A stretch of DNA of 64,000 nucleotides, from contig JBBMOL010000037.1 of the NCBI GenBank assembly GCA_037954665.1, positions 868,001 through 932,000 on the forward strand, written 5' to 3'. Positions 12,518 to 25,500 of this stretch are shown piece by piece. Numbering within the stretch: position 1 is the first letter of the stretch; the number at the start of each line of letters is the position of its first letter. The translations under genes were made by a program, and so were the position numbers. The notes beneath the pieces were generated by a model. That model was not told the DNA's origin, made no database searches, and was given only the letters and a program-made list of their open reading frames with translations. The stretch is from Laguncularia racemosa. Its lineage: Eukaryota > Streptophyta > Magnoliopsida > Myrtales > Combretaceae.

Positions 12518-13413
12518 GGGGGTTAAGTTAAAAGGAGAGTTTTTAAAGTTAAGTTAAAAGGTAACTTAAAAAGTAAGACCAAATTCCACAAAGTGACCTT
12601 TTTGCCCTTTTACTTGAAACTTACCTAGAGTAAAGTGTTTAAAACCCAATGAGAAGTATTAGAATGACAAAATTTTGATTAGAGGCAAAATTGTAAGTTT
12701 TAGGACAAATTTCTCAAAAATAACCAAAATGCCTCTATATACGATTTCAAGAGTAAGGTTAAAAATTGAGTTTGATCAATTAAAATAACGTTTGGAGTAT
12801 TTAAACCCTAATTAAGTTGAAATTTGAGATTAGGCAAGCAAAATCCTCAATTGGAGAATCAATATAACATAAAGAAAAAAGTTAGGAAAAATGAAAAGAA
12901 GATAAGTGTTTAGTGTTCCCCCCTTGCCTTTAGAGTTTTGGAAAACCCTAAACCCTCTCTTTTTAAACCCCTTTTGCTTTTTGGCCCCTTCTTGCATTTT
13001 CTAGCTTAGTTTAAGGTAAAACCTCTCTAAAACTCTAAAACCTCAATGTACTTAAGTAAAAACCCTACTTTTTTTATTTTAAGTACAAATCAAGGTTGTT
13101 CTTGATGTTTAACTTAAGGGAATCTTCAAGGGGGTCTTCCTAGCATCATTTTCCTAGTATAGTAGAAACTTACAATCTCAAAAATGTAAGTTGGTATAAT
13201 TTCTCTTGAGTTTTAGTTTGGTTTTGAGTGTAGTTATTAAGTTTAATCTCTAAGTGATTTAATACTAGAATCTTGTTTGAAATTTGAGAAATCAACTCCT
13301 AAGAAGCATACCCTAGCCATCACTTTCAAGAGAAGCAAGGAAGTGAACAAATTCTTAAGGTAAGGTCATAAACTTCACTAAAATGGGTGTTTTAGAGTGT
13401 TTAGGAATGATTT
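12518..13413. other. Non-coding strip between the hAT and gypsy elements
   Basis: AT-rich and free of supported genes. It contains CCCTAAACCC-type phrases at about 12945-12970 that are too few and irregular to be a telomeric array. The block probably continued into 22520 onward before the gypsy element inserted at 13413/22520. Confidence 0.4.
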
Positions 13414-15559
13414 TGTAATACCTGAAATTTTTTATTTATCATAATATATATGTTGTCACAAAGAGTCAAGGCTAAGAACATAAAAAACGTATTTAAATAA
13501 AGAGCGAATGGGTTTTTTCACACAAAGGATATAAATACCTGAATTAACCTAAAAAACCTAATTTACCATTGTGAATAGTGAAACAAAAACCACAAAGGAC
13601 AGATACTCTCTACAGGAACCCTAAGGTAACTAAAGGGAAATCACAAACACTCGATCTAGTGGTACTAGAATAGGATTGAAGAAGGAACGTTAAGAACAAG
13701 AGAATTCCTAGATCAAAGAATCAATTCACAAGACATTTGATGTAAGTAATCTACTCCTTGTAATTTATACGAAACTACATGTTTTAGAGATGTAATCGAG
13801 CTTAAGAATAGAGAGAATTGGGTTTAGGAGAAATTGGAATGAAGGATTAGGAGTTCGTAGAGATAGCCGAGGATAACACGACCTATTAACACGATTGTGT
13901 TTCGACTGTGTTGAATTCAAAAGTTACACAAGAGATACACGGCCTCTTAACATGGTCGTGTTTCGATCATGTTGAGTCCAGGGTAACACGACCTCTTAAC
14001 ACGATCGTGTTTCAACCATGTTGAATTAAGAAGAACACAACCTCCCAACATGGTTATGTTCCAACCATCTTGAAGCCAAACGTTACACCGAAAGATACAC
14101 GACCCTTAACACAGTTGTGCTCCTACCGTGTTGAGCAACACGATCCCTAATATGGGCGTATTGAATAAAGTATAACATGATTATATATTTATTTAAATTC
14201 AAATTAAACTAATTTCCATGCAACCTAGATAGTTAGTAAAGCCCTAAAGAAATTAAATAAATAAGATTAAGAGAAATAAGAGAATGATATTGATCTTAGA
14301 TTAAGTACTAAGAAGAGCTTGTTGATTTGTACAAATTTTAATTTAGTTTAAGTCTAAGACTAGGAAATGCGTAAGGCTAAGATTCAAGGCACGTGTAACT
14401 TATGTGTTATTTTGTGCTTGCTTAAGTTAGTATATATGTTGAAATTGATTAAGTTAATAATTTGGTTTAAGTGTTTAAGTTATATACCGTATGTGCTTGG
14501 CTCGGCCTAAAGGCTCGTAATGGTAGAACCCTAGGGGGCACCCCAATGATCCTTGTATATTGTTCAAGGTACAACATACAAGATACGTGTAACTTGTGTG
14601 TTGTTCTATGCTTGCTTAAGTTAATATATGTGTTGAAATTGATAAAGTTAATAATTTGGCTTAAGTGTTTAAGTTTTATACTGTATGTGCTTGGCTCAGC
14701 CTAAGGGCCCGTAGTGGTAGCCAGTGATCCTTATATGACGTTATCCCTAGTGGAGTCGAGCTTAGAAATGATCTAGGCTAAATGTTAGTTAAGAGGTTTA
14801 AGTAGACATAGGTGTGGAGCCTATAGTGGCAGTTCCATCACTAGGTTTAAGTGTACATGGGTGTGGGGCCCGTAGTGGTAGTTCTCATCACCGGGATTAA
14901 GTGGTTTAAGTGAACATGGGTATGGGGCCTGTAATGGCAATTCCCATCACCAAGATTAAGTGTACTAGGGGTGTGAGGCCCATAGTGGCAATTCCCTTCA
15001 CCAAGTCATGTTCCAATGTGTTAAGTGTGTTAAAGGTGTTATATGTATCCTATTGTTGCTTGTGGACATAAATTGTATTATGAAACGGTTGCTTGTGTTT
15101 AAATATTGCATAATACATGTGATAATTGTTGATGTTTGTTCATGCGTGTGTGTTTGTGTTATACGTACTAAACATTAACTCACCCTTCAAGGAACATTTT
15201 TAGATGCAGGTATTGAGGAGATAATATCCCATAAGATAACTTGGGTTTAGCTGAACCATTGAAAAAGAAGATAAAGATTACCATTTTATTATGGTGATTA
15301 GGTTTTGGGAGAATTATGTTATTGGGATGTAATAAACATTATCTTTCGAGAATGTTATTTAAGTGTTTAAAGACTTCCGCTATGTTAGATGTTTGGTATG
15401 GATTATAAAACTATTTTAAAGTTATGGGATGTATTAAATGTTTTTATATAGGAGTTACAGGTCAAAATATATCAAAGTTAATTTAAAACCTTAACATGTT
15501 CTTGTGAAAGAAGGATACGTGACGAACAGTAGCACGACCTAGTGTTTTAGGGCATTACA
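13414..15559 (+). repeat. 5' LTR of the gypsy element
   Basis: 2146 bp, from TGTAATACC to GGCATTACA. It includes a palindromic repeat array (13874-14165), a 194-bp internal tandem duplication (the phrase ACGTGTAACTT at 14391 and 14585) and four ~50-59-bp units of the type GTGGGGCCCGTAGTGG (14802-15006). The last two account for most of its extra length over the 3' LTR. Confidence 0.9.
13874..14165 (+). repeat. Palindromic repeat array within the 5' LTR
   Basis: Five to six units of about 42-62 bp. Each has an ACACGACC start, a palindromic AACACGATCGTGTT-like centre and a GTGTTGA end. The copy at 13998-14011 is a perfect 14-bp palindrome (AACACGATCGTGTT). The same array, more degraded by C-to-T type changes, is in the 3' LTR at about 21060-21350. 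Function unknown; repeated protein-binding or hairpin-forming sites are possible. Confidence 0.8.
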
Positions 15560-15566
15560 ATTTAGG

Positions 15567-15578
15567 TGGTATCAAAGC
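15567..15578 (+). other. Primer binding site of the gypsy element
   Basis: TGGTATCAAAGC lies eight bases after the 5' LTR. It differs by one base from TGGTATCAGAGC, the usual plant gypsy site complementary to the initiator methionine tRNA 3' end. Confidence 0.82.
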
Positions 15579-16008
15579 TTTAGGTTTATGATCTTTAGAG
15601 ACTTAAGTTTGAATCTATAGAAAATAGGTTCATGATCCTTATGACTTAAGTTTTGATCTATAGAGCATAGGTTATTGATCCTGAAGAGCTTAGGTAATGA
15701 TCCTTAGAACTAAGATATGATCAATAGACATAAGTTTTAAACAATAGAGCTTAAGATATGATCTTTAGAGAAGTTAAGCACTTGATCTGTAAGATAGTGA
15801 GACATAAAGAGAGTGAGTAAAATATGGGATGTTACTTAATTATGTAATTATTTTCTTATATTATTACTTTACTTGCATTCTTCTAACTGCTACGTTACAT
15901 ATATGAGTAGACCCATGTGTAATGGTATATGTGTATATACTTACACACTGAAACTGACCATAACTGATATTAACCTAAGTAGATTCTAGTTGTCTCTTCT
16001 TAAACAAA

Positions 16009-17070
16009 ATGCCTCCAAGAAGAATCAATGTATCAAGAGTCGGAAGGGGTACTAGACGTGATAACCCCAATGAGGAGGAAGTTTAAAACCCATAGCCATA
16101 AGGGGAAAGAGGTCAGATGGCTGAAGAGATAGTTCAACTTCTACAAACTGTGAACCACTTAGTGGAACTATTGGCACAACAACACCAAGCCCCTAATGTC
16201 CCATAGCACAAAAATGCTAATGAACCATCGGCTTTGATAAGTTCATAAGAGTGGCTAAAGAGTTCAACCCTAGAGTGGATGACCTAATCAAAGCTGAGGA
16301 TTGGGTACAAGAAATTGAGAAAACATTTGCTGCCTTCCAAATACCAAAAGATAGGAAAGTAAATTTTACTGCATTCAAGTTGAAGGGTACTACGGCAAAA
16401 TGGTAGGCTTCAGTTCCTAGACTTACAAGAGAATGCATGAACTATGCAGTATTTAAGGAGCTATTTTATCAGAGATACTTCCCCAGCTACTCCAGAGATA
16501 GAATGGAGAATGAATACTACAATTGTAAATAGGGGAACCAAACAGTTGAAGAGTATGAGGCAGAGCTAAATCACCTCATTCAGTTCCTTCCCAAAAATGT
16601 ACGTAATGATGATAGGTCTCGAGCTATAAGGTTCCTAAGAGGATTGGAATTGGACCTACAACTTGCAGTAGGGGCTTTTCAGCTAAATACATATGCCGAA
16701 ATGGTTGACAAAGTGAAGTACCTCAAGTAGAATAAGAAGATCATAAAAGAATAAAGGAGCCGCAGAGCAACAATAGCTTTGGGAAAAAGACCTGCATCTA
16801 GTGGAATGGAGCAAGACATGAGTAAAAGACATCACATGCTGTAAAGCAAAACACTAAGAGCTGTAGCCCCTGCTCTCTAGATCAAACAAGTGCCTTTGGC
16901 ATTCACTACAACAAACCCAAATGTTAAATGTCCTAGATGTTATAGACCTCATGAGTTAAGAGAGTGCAGATGGCCAGATGGGACATGTTTCTCTTGTGGG
17001 AAGATTAGGCACATTAGTAGGTATTGCACTGAGAGTCAGTTCCCCTAATCTTTTGTCATGTGTGCAACCA
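16009..17070 (+). pseudogene. gag of the gypsy element, broken
   Basis: The likely start is ATG 16009 (MPPRRINVSRVGRG). Codons for a retrotransposon gag domain follow: AEDWVQEIEKTF near 16295, FKLKGTTAKW near 16375, then FKELFYQRYFP and VEEYEAELNHL. A CCHC zinc knuckle (CFSCGKIRHISRYC) lies at 16986-17027. At least five in-frame stops interrupt it, including TAA/TAG near 16084 and TAG where the conserved AKW is followed by W. Gag would form the retrotransposon particle and bind RNA; this copy cannot. Confidence 0.85.
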
Positions 17071-17199
17071 AAGGAGACACAAAGCGGTCAACTATCCTCA
17101 AGGACAAATCAGAAATCAGAAAAGGCCAGTTCAACAGGTAGCTAGACCTCTAGTGAGAGGACAGGAAGGTAGACCATAGACAGGAGGTCCTAGATAAAG

Positions 17200-20100
17200 A
17201 GTTACTACCAGAGTGTTTGCCATTCATCAGTAGCAACACCAGGATATCCCGAATGTGGATAACATTGCAGGTATGCTTCTAGTATACTCCTGCAATGCAT
17301 ATGTGTTGTTCGATACCGATGTGTCTATGTCCTGTGTGTTTGAGAATTTTGTAGGTGCATGTGCATTAAATGTTGAAAACATGAGTGACTGTCTGGTTGT
17401 TAGTAATCCTTTGGGAGTAGGAGGAAGAATAAGTAAGATATGCAGATGAGTAAGAATAGAAATACATGGTAGGGTGATGCTAATAACCTCCTGGTATTGG
17501 AAATGATAGAGTTTGACATTATTTTGGGTGTCAACTAGCTATCAAAATATCATGCCACCGTTGACTGTCATAACATGGTGGTGCAGTTTAATATACAATA
17601 GAATGGATATTTTGAATACAAGTTAGAAGTGTAGAGATCTAATAGATTGCCCACTTATAAGATGTGGGGAAAAATGGTACTAGCAACTATATTTGTTGAA
17701 GTCAGTAAAGAAGTTAAGATGGAAAGAGTACCGATAGTGAGAGAATTTCCTGATGTGTTTCTAAAAGATCTTTCTGGTTTACCCCTAGCTAGGGAAATAG
17801 AATTCAACATCAACTTGGTACAAGGTACAGTACCCATACCAAAACTAGTCTACAAGATGGCACTAGTGGAATTGGAAAAATTAAGGAAACAATTACATAA
17901 GATACAAGATAATGGTTTTATAAGACCCAGTGTCTCTCCTTAGGGTTCACCAATCTTACTTGTGAAGAAGAAAGATGGAAGTATGAGATTCTGTATAGAC
18001 TACAAGGAGTTAAATAAGGTTACCATAAAAAAACAAATATCCTCTTCCTATGATAGATGACCTGTTTGACCAGTTGCAAGGAGCTTAGGTGTTCTCCAAA
18101 GTTGACCTGAGATTAAGCTACCATCAACTAAGAATCAAAGAAGAAAATATCCAAAAAATAGCATTTAGGACTAAATATGGGCACTACGAGTTTCTAGTGA
18201 AGCCCTTTAGACTAGCGAATGCAGCATTTGTATTCATGGATTTAATGAATAGAGTATTTAGGGATTTTCTAGATAAATTTGTAATCGTCTTTATAGACGA
18301 TATCCTGATATACTCTAAAAGCATTTAGGAGCATAAAGAACACTTCATATTGGTATTGAGTAGGTTATAAGATGAAAAGTTGTATGCCAAGTTTAGTAAA
18401 TGTGAATTCTTGCTAGAACAAGTAATCTTCTTAGGTCATGTGGTTACTAGAGATGGGATATCTGTGGACCTAGAAAAGGTGAGAGCAATAACTATGGGAG
18501 ATTTGTAGAAGGGTTTTCCAAAATAGCAACTCCTCTCGCTAGATTGACGAGGAAGAATGTGAAATTCGAATGAGATGACAGATGTGAAGCCAGTTTTCAG
18601 ATGCTTAAAGAGAAACTTGTGTCGGCGCCAGTTTTGACCTTGCCCAAGAGCGAAGAAGAGTTTACAGTGTATATTAATGCCTCAATTCAAGGGTTAGGGT
18701 GTGTATTGATGCAAGGTGGTCAAGTAATCACTTATGCATCTCGACAACTGAAGCTGTATAAAAAGAACTACCCAACTTAGAATTCGCAGCTATAATACTA
18801 GCTTTAAAGTTATGGAGGCATTACTTGTATGGAGAAAGGTGCAAAATTTTCACTAATCATAGAAGCTTGAAGTACATATTTACGCAAAAAGAGTCAAATA
18901 TGAGATGGAGGAGATTGTTAAAGTTAATAAAGGATTGCGACCTAAAGATACAATACCATCCAGGAAAAGCCAATATGGTGGCAGATGCCCTTAGCAGAAA
19001 GAAATTGGGCAATATAGCCACTCTAATCACTTCACAGAAGGAATTATTAGAAGACATGCGTAAATTGGAACTAGAAATTTTAACACGCGAAGTGGGAGCA
19101 AAAATGGCTATCTTAAGGATACGGCTAACAATAATGGACAGAATTAAAGTTGGTCAAATAGAAGATCAAGATATCCGAGAGATCAAAAGTAGAATGGAAC
19201 AAGACAAGGCTCCAGAATTCAACTTTAGATGTAGAAGGGACCATAAGATACAAAATGAGACTATGTGTGCCAAAAGATGCAGAATTGAAGAGAGAGATAA
19301 TAAAAGAGGCATATCACTCTACCTACACCATACACCTTAGAAGTACCAAAATGTATAAGGACTTGAAGAGCTGCTATTAGTGGAGAAACATGAAGAGAGA
19401 AATAGCTGAATATGTAGCCAAATGCCTCACATGCCAGTAGATCAAAATAGAAGATCAGAAACCAGCTAGAGAATTACAACCTCTTCCAATATTAGAATGC
19501 AAACAGGAGCATGTAACAATGGACTTTGTTACAGCTCTCCTGAATACCAGGGAGAAGTAAGATGTAGTTTGGGTCATAGTGAACAAATTGACCAAGTCTG
19601 CTCATTTTATACCTATCTGAGTAGGATACAAATTAGAGAAATTGGCTCAGATATACATATAGGAGATAGTCAGACTGCATGGAGTGCTAGTGACAATCAC
19701 TTCTAATAAAGATACAAGGTTTGTGAGCAGATTCTAGAGCAGCCTACACAAGGCATTAGGCACTAAACTACAGTTCAACATAGCATTCGACCCATAGACA
19801 GATGGTCAATCTGAAAAGACCATACAAATATTGGAAGATTTTCTTAGGCCATGTGCACTAGATTTTAGAGGCAATTGAAATGAGCATATACCTCTAGTGT
19901 AGTTTGCCTATAATAATAGTTACCAGGCAACCATTCAGATTGCACCATATGAAGCTCTTTATGGAAGAAGGTGAGATCCCTACTACACTAGGATGAAATG
20001 GGAGAAAGACAGGTGATAGGGCCAAAGTTAATATGAGAAGCGGTAGACAAAGTGAAGCTAATCAGGTAGAGAATACAGACGACCCAATCTCGATAAAAGA

Positions 20101-20555
20101 GCTATGCAAACAAGAGAAGACACCCTTTGGAATTTCAGGTGGGAAATAAGGTATTATTGAGGATTTCTCCAACAAATGGAGTGATCAGATTCGGGTTGAG
20201 AGGAAAGCTAAACCCAAGGTATATAGGCCCATTTGAGATCTTGGAAAGAATAGGCACAATGGCTTACAAGTTAGCTCTTCTACCAAATTTAGCCGAGGTA
20301 CATGATGTATTACATGTATCCATGCTAAGGAAATATGTACCTGACCCAGATCAAATAGTAGCTTTGGAACCACTTAATGTGTAGCCAAATCTGACATCTT
20401 TAGAAAGGCTAATCAGAATTTTGGACACTAAAGAATAGGTGATAAAATGAAAAACAATCCCTAATGTTAAAGTACAATGGACAAACCAAACAGAAAGGGA
20501 AGCGATGTGTGAACTAGAAGCAGAAATGAGGAAGAAGTATCTAGAACTTTTCTAA
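17200..20555 (+). pseudogene. pol of the gypsy element (PR-RT-RH-INT-chromodomain), broken
   Basis: Recognisable in order. Protease: VLFDTDVS at about 17306, where the usual DTG active site reads DTD. Reverse transcriptase: KKKDGSMRFCIDY near 17970, KVDLRLSYHQLRI at 18098, and catalytic FIDD at 18290-18301. RNase H: VYINASIQGLGC near 18670, where TDAS is usual, and YHPGKANMVADALSRK near 18960. Integrase: a zinc-binding part near 19310-19440 with CLTC, then MDFVTALL at 19519. Tail: GKLNPRYIGPFEILERIG and LHVSMLRKYVPDP (20127-20384), then a chromodomain-like end VQWTNQTEREA and EMRKKY. There are many stops and frameshifts, plus a deletion near 18490-18500 that joins the RT end to GRFVEGFSKIA. 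No functional enzyme is possible from this copy. Confidence 0.9.
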
Positions 20556-20586
20556 ATTAGGTACTTTCGAGGATGAAAGTTTTTAT

Positions 20587-20599
20587 AAGGAGAGAAGAA
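20587..20599 (+). other. Polypurine tract of the gypsy element
   Basis: AAGGAGAGAAGAA sits immediately before the 3' LTR start at 20600, the normal place for the plus-strand DNA primer. Confidence 0.85.
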
Positions 20600-22519
20600 T
20601 GTAATACCTGAAAAATTATTTTTATTTATCTTAGTATATATGTTGTCACAAAGAGCCAAAGCTAAAGACATAAAAAACATATTTTAATAAGGGATGAATA
20701 GATCTTTTCACTCGAAGGATATAAATACCTAAATTAACTTAGAAAACCTAATTTGCCATTGTGAATAGTGAAATAAAAACCACAAAGGACAGACACTCTC
20801 TACGAGAACCTTAAGGTGACTAAAGGGAATTCACTAACACTCGATCTGGTGTTACCGAAATAGGATTGAAGAAGGAATGTAAGAATAAGAGAATTCCCGG
20901 ATTAAAGAATCAACACGCGAGACATTTTATGTAAGTAATATACTCCTTGTAATTTATAAGAAACTACATGTTTTAGAGATGTAATCAAGCTTATGAATAG
21001 AGAGAATTGGGTTTAGGAAAAATTGGAATGAAGGATTAAAAGTTCGTGGAGATAGCTAAATAACACGGCCTACCAACATGGTTGTGTTTCAATCGTGTTG
21101 AATTTGAAAGTTACACCAAAAGATACATAACCTTTTAACATAGTTGTGTTTCAACCATGTTAAGTCATGGGTAACATGACCTCCTAACATGGTCATTTTT
21201 TTACCATATTGAGTTAAGAACACAACATCCCAACATGATCATGTTTCAACCATGTTGAAGCCAAACTTTACACCGAAAGATACACAACCCTTAACATGGT
21301 CATGCTCTAGTCGAATTGAGCAACATGGTCTCCAACATGGTCGTGTTGAATAAAGTATAACATAATTATATATTCATTTAACTTCAAATTAAATTAATTT
21401 CCACACAACTTAGATAGCTAGTAAGGCTCTAGAGAAATTAAATGAATAAGATTAAAAGAAGTAAGAGAATGATATTGATCCTAGATTAAGTACTAAGAAG
21501 AGCTTATTGATTTGTACAGATTTCAATTTAGTTTAAGTCCAAAACTGGGAAGTGCGTAAGACTAGGATTCAAGGTACGCGTAACTTGTGTGTTGTTCTAT
21601 GCTTGCTTAAGTTAGTATATGTGTTGAAATTGATTAAGTTGATAATTTGGCTTAATTGTTTAAGTTGTATGTTGTATGTACTTGGCTCGATCTAGGGGCC
21701 CATAGTGGCAGATCCCTAGGGGGCACCCCAATGATCCTTATGTGACATTATCCCTAGTGGAGTCGTACTTGGAAATAATCTGGGTTGAATGTTGGTTAAG
21801 AGGTTTAAGTGGACATAGGTGTGGGGCCCATAGTAGCAATTCCCATCACCAGGTTTAAGTGTACATAGGTGTGGGGGCCATAATGGCAGTTCTCATCACC
21901 AAGATTAAATGGTTTAAGCAAACATAAGTGTAGGGCCCGTATTGGTAGTTCCCATCACCAAGTCATGTTCTAGTATGTTAAGTGTGTTAAAGGGGTTATG
22001 AGTACCCTATTGTCGCTTGTAGACATAAATTGTATTATGAAATGGTTTCTTATGTTTAAGAACTACATAATGCATGTGATAATTGTTGATGTTTGTTCAT
22101 GCGTGTATGTTTGTGTTATACGTACTAGGCATTAGCTCACAATTCGGGGAATATTTTTATATGCATGTATTGAGGGAAATGATATCCTAGAAGATAACTT
22201 GGGTTTAGGTGAACCATTAAGAGAGGAAGATGAAGATTGTTATTACTATTATGGTGATTAGGTTTTAGGAGAATTATGTTATTGGGATGTAATAGACATT
22301 ATCTTTTGAGAATTTTATTTTATTGTTTAAAGACTTCCGCTGCGTTAGATGTTTGATATGGTTTATGAAATTATTTTGAAGTTATGGGATGTGTTGAATG
22401 TTTTTATATAAGAGTTACAAGTCAAAATGTATCAAAGTTGATTTAGAGCCTTAACATGTTCTTGTAAGATAAGGACGCATGGCGAGTAGTAGTGCGGCCC
22501 AGGGTTTTAGGGCATTACA
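20600..22519 (+). repeat. 3' LTR of the gypsy element
   Basis: 1920 bp, TGTAATACC to GGCATTACA, collinear with the 5' LTR. It lacks the 194-bp internal duplication and has three instead of four GTGGGGCCC-type units (about 21808-21962). Numerous base changes separate the two LTRs. Confidence 0.9.
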
Positions 22520-22524
22520 AATTT

Positions 22525-25500
22525 AATGCATTATTTGGATGGTTGATGAGATTGGAAGTTATCTAACATGAAATACCCCATATTGGTCACCACTTTCAAA
22601 GTGTAGATAGGATACATTTTGATGATTTCAATTGATTATGAAGCTGTGGACATGCTAAGTTAAGTATTAGAAATGGGTTTAAAGGATTAAAAATGAGTTT
22701 AAACACAAAAGTGCAAAATGAGTAAGTCTACATGCATGCCACCACTTCTAGCTATATTCTTTAGATGATTCTTGCTTTAATTAGTAATTTGGATGTTAAA
22801 GTATGTTAATATAATGATTTGAATGTTAAAGTGTAGGATAGGAAGTGATTTGGATGTTAATTGATAAGTTGGTGATAATTAATATGTTGGCTTTAGTGTG
22901 TTGGATGATTAGATGTATAAACAAGTTCTTGGATGTTTTTTTTTATGAAATTTCTAGCATGTATTGAGTAATGCTTGAAGCATATTTTGAAGTATGATTA
23001 AAGTTTCCATGATAATTTAGGGTATATATAAGTTTTAGTAGGTTAAAGAATGAATTAGGATGAAAAATTGCATGTTGAAACCCAAGGAATTGTGATTGCC
23101 ACCTTCAAAGATGAAATTGACTTGCATTTTTGTCTAATTAATGTTAATTGATGTATTGATATGTTTACTTGGTGATTTTATGTGAATTAGGGGTTAAAAG
23201 ATGTAAATTATAATAAAAAAATACATATATAGTAATTTAGGGCCCTAAAATGGTCACCTTAATACATGTATGTTGAATGTGGTTGAATATTATCAATTTT
23301 TCGACATTTTCTAGCATGATTAAATGTGTGTCATGATATGATTTTGATGCTTGAAATGTCTTCAAAAATGTTGGTAGTTAGGGATGATTAAGGAATGATT
23401 CTCAACTAATTTTACCTCTTAAAAGTGTGTTTGAGGATTTTTTTTTAGAAATTTTTTATAGAAATTCAAATGTTCTTGAGAATATTTAAGTTGTTCTTGA
23501 CAAAAACCACTTTTAGATCTATTTTAGGCCTCAAATTTCATTAAAAACGTGTTTTTTTTTTTTGCACAAACAAAGTTAAAAATATTTCCAAATAGAATTG
23601 TGGATGTTAAATCAATTTTAAAATCAAAACTTCCAAAAATCAAACACACAAAACCCAAATTTAAAATCAAAGTTGGTTAAGAAGGGTGTTTGATCTTATA
23701 AAGTAAGTTGATCTTGGTAGAAAAGTGTTTGTGACCTAATTTGCAATTTTTGGAAATTAAATAAAAAATAAGTATAATAATAAATAATGGTAAATAAATA
23801 AATTAATGGATTTGGACTAAAGTCGAACCTATCTTAAGCCATCCCACTCAAACCAGCCCATAAACTAACCTAAAACCTTCCTTAATTGGTGGTTCACTAA
23901 ACCTTCCATAAAATTGTCTAAATAGGCTTAATTAATTAAAATTGATCAATCAACTTGATTTTATGATTAATTTAGTGAATTAATGGAAATTAAACTTAAT
24001 TAGCTCAGTTAAGCCTAATGGGGTTCAATTTCCCAAAATTAATTGGGTGAATTTCCTATTAAGGTATATACCCTAAATAGGCCTTAGACAAATATAACAT
24101 TGTAAATGGGCTTTATGTCTAATAAAACCCAAAATCAATTGGACTTAAGTTGTAGCTTTTAGGATTTAATGGGCCTAAATTAGACATAATGGGCCTCAAT
24201 AAACTTAAAATGGAAATAATTGATAAGAAATAACTCAAATGAGCTTAAGTTGGGTAATGATGAATTATGTGAGTCTAAGAAATAATTATTAGAACATAAT
24301 GGGCCTAAAATAAGGTAATTTAGACAATATAAACTTAAATGGGCCTAAGTTGGATATAATGGGCTCAAATGAACTAAATGGACCTAAACTAAGTGAATTG
24401 GATCTAGAAATCCTAAATGTGCCTAAGTTAATAAACTAGAGCATAACTTAATTAGATTTAGTATATTAATTAGTTAATTAAATAGGCTTAGATTAATAGT
24501 TAAGGCCTAAATAAATTAATATGAATAATGGGTAAATGGAATTAGGTAATAATGCACAATGAGCTTAATTGGGCTAAATGAATTAAATGCATCTATAGGC
24601 TTATTCCTACCTTAGGCCCATTTCTTTTCTTTGGCTCATAACCCATATAGGCCTAGACTAAGCATACCAAAGGATTGGCTTTAAATAATATAGTGGATTT
24701 ATTTGACCTAAAATAACTAAATAATTAACTTAGGTAATTAAGTTAGTTAATTGACTTGATTATCTTAATTAATTAGTTTAATTAACTTGATTAGTTGATA
24801 ATAAACTTAATTGATCAATAATTACCATAATGAGCTCAATTTCAAAATTAGTTAGGATCACTTTCCTTTTTTGCCCAATATCCTAATTGGGCATTAGTGA
24901 GAGATATAGACATAGATTTAAGAGATAATAAGAGATTTAGAACCAAAATGGGCCAAAGCCAATGGGCTAAGCTTCAAAAGGTTAAGTAGAATCGAATTGG
25001 ATAATAAAATTAATACTTGACAAATAATGTGAATAGGCTAAATTAATAAATCTTAAATAATGTAAGTACCAAACATAGCTAAAGGCTAATTGGACCCTTA
25101 TACCCTCGTTGGACTCATAACTAGTATAGACTTTAATTATGCAAGATACCGATAATAATAATAATCAATTGTCTAAACTTAAATTATTAACTTCTAATTT
25201 CTCTTTTCAATTGCAAAAAAAATCAAACAATCGTGATTGTTAGGAAACAATATCAACTTCAACTTAGGGAGACCTTTAGGTAGTGACATGCACATTGCGT
25301 GTTATGATAGAATTTAATTTACCAAATTAATAATTAAACTCGGCTAGCCTAATTGCATAGTATATGTGCTTAATCACTTGAGTTAGCAATTGACACCTTT
25401 GATCGATATTACAACTACGGTCATATACCTCGAAATGACATAGTAGATTAAGTGCTTAAGCCATTAAGGATGGCTTGGTAGATAGTTGATAGGTGAAATC

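Larger units (their letters stand above)
13414..22519 (+). mobile_element. Ty3/gypsy LTR retrotransposon (Tekay/Del-like chromovirus), decayed
   Basis: A complete but degenerate element of about 9.1 kb. Both LTRs begin TGTAAT and end ATTACA, a 6-bp inverted pair with the usual TG..CA. The flanks are GATTT (13409-13413) and AATTT (22520-22524), a 5-bp duplication with one mismatch. Inside, in order, are a primer site like the initiator Met tRNA site, gag with a CCHC knuckle, protease, reverse transcriptase, RNase H, integrase, a chromodomain-like tail and a purine tract. The pol order RT-RH-INT is that of Ty3/gypsy. All coding parts carry stops or shifts, and the LTRs differ by many substitutions and by indels, so the insertion is old. 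Confidence 0.93.

Noticed and set aside
12945..13060. CCCTAAACCC phrases suggesting telomere-type repeats
   Set aside because: Only isolated, irregular occurrences, not a tandem array.
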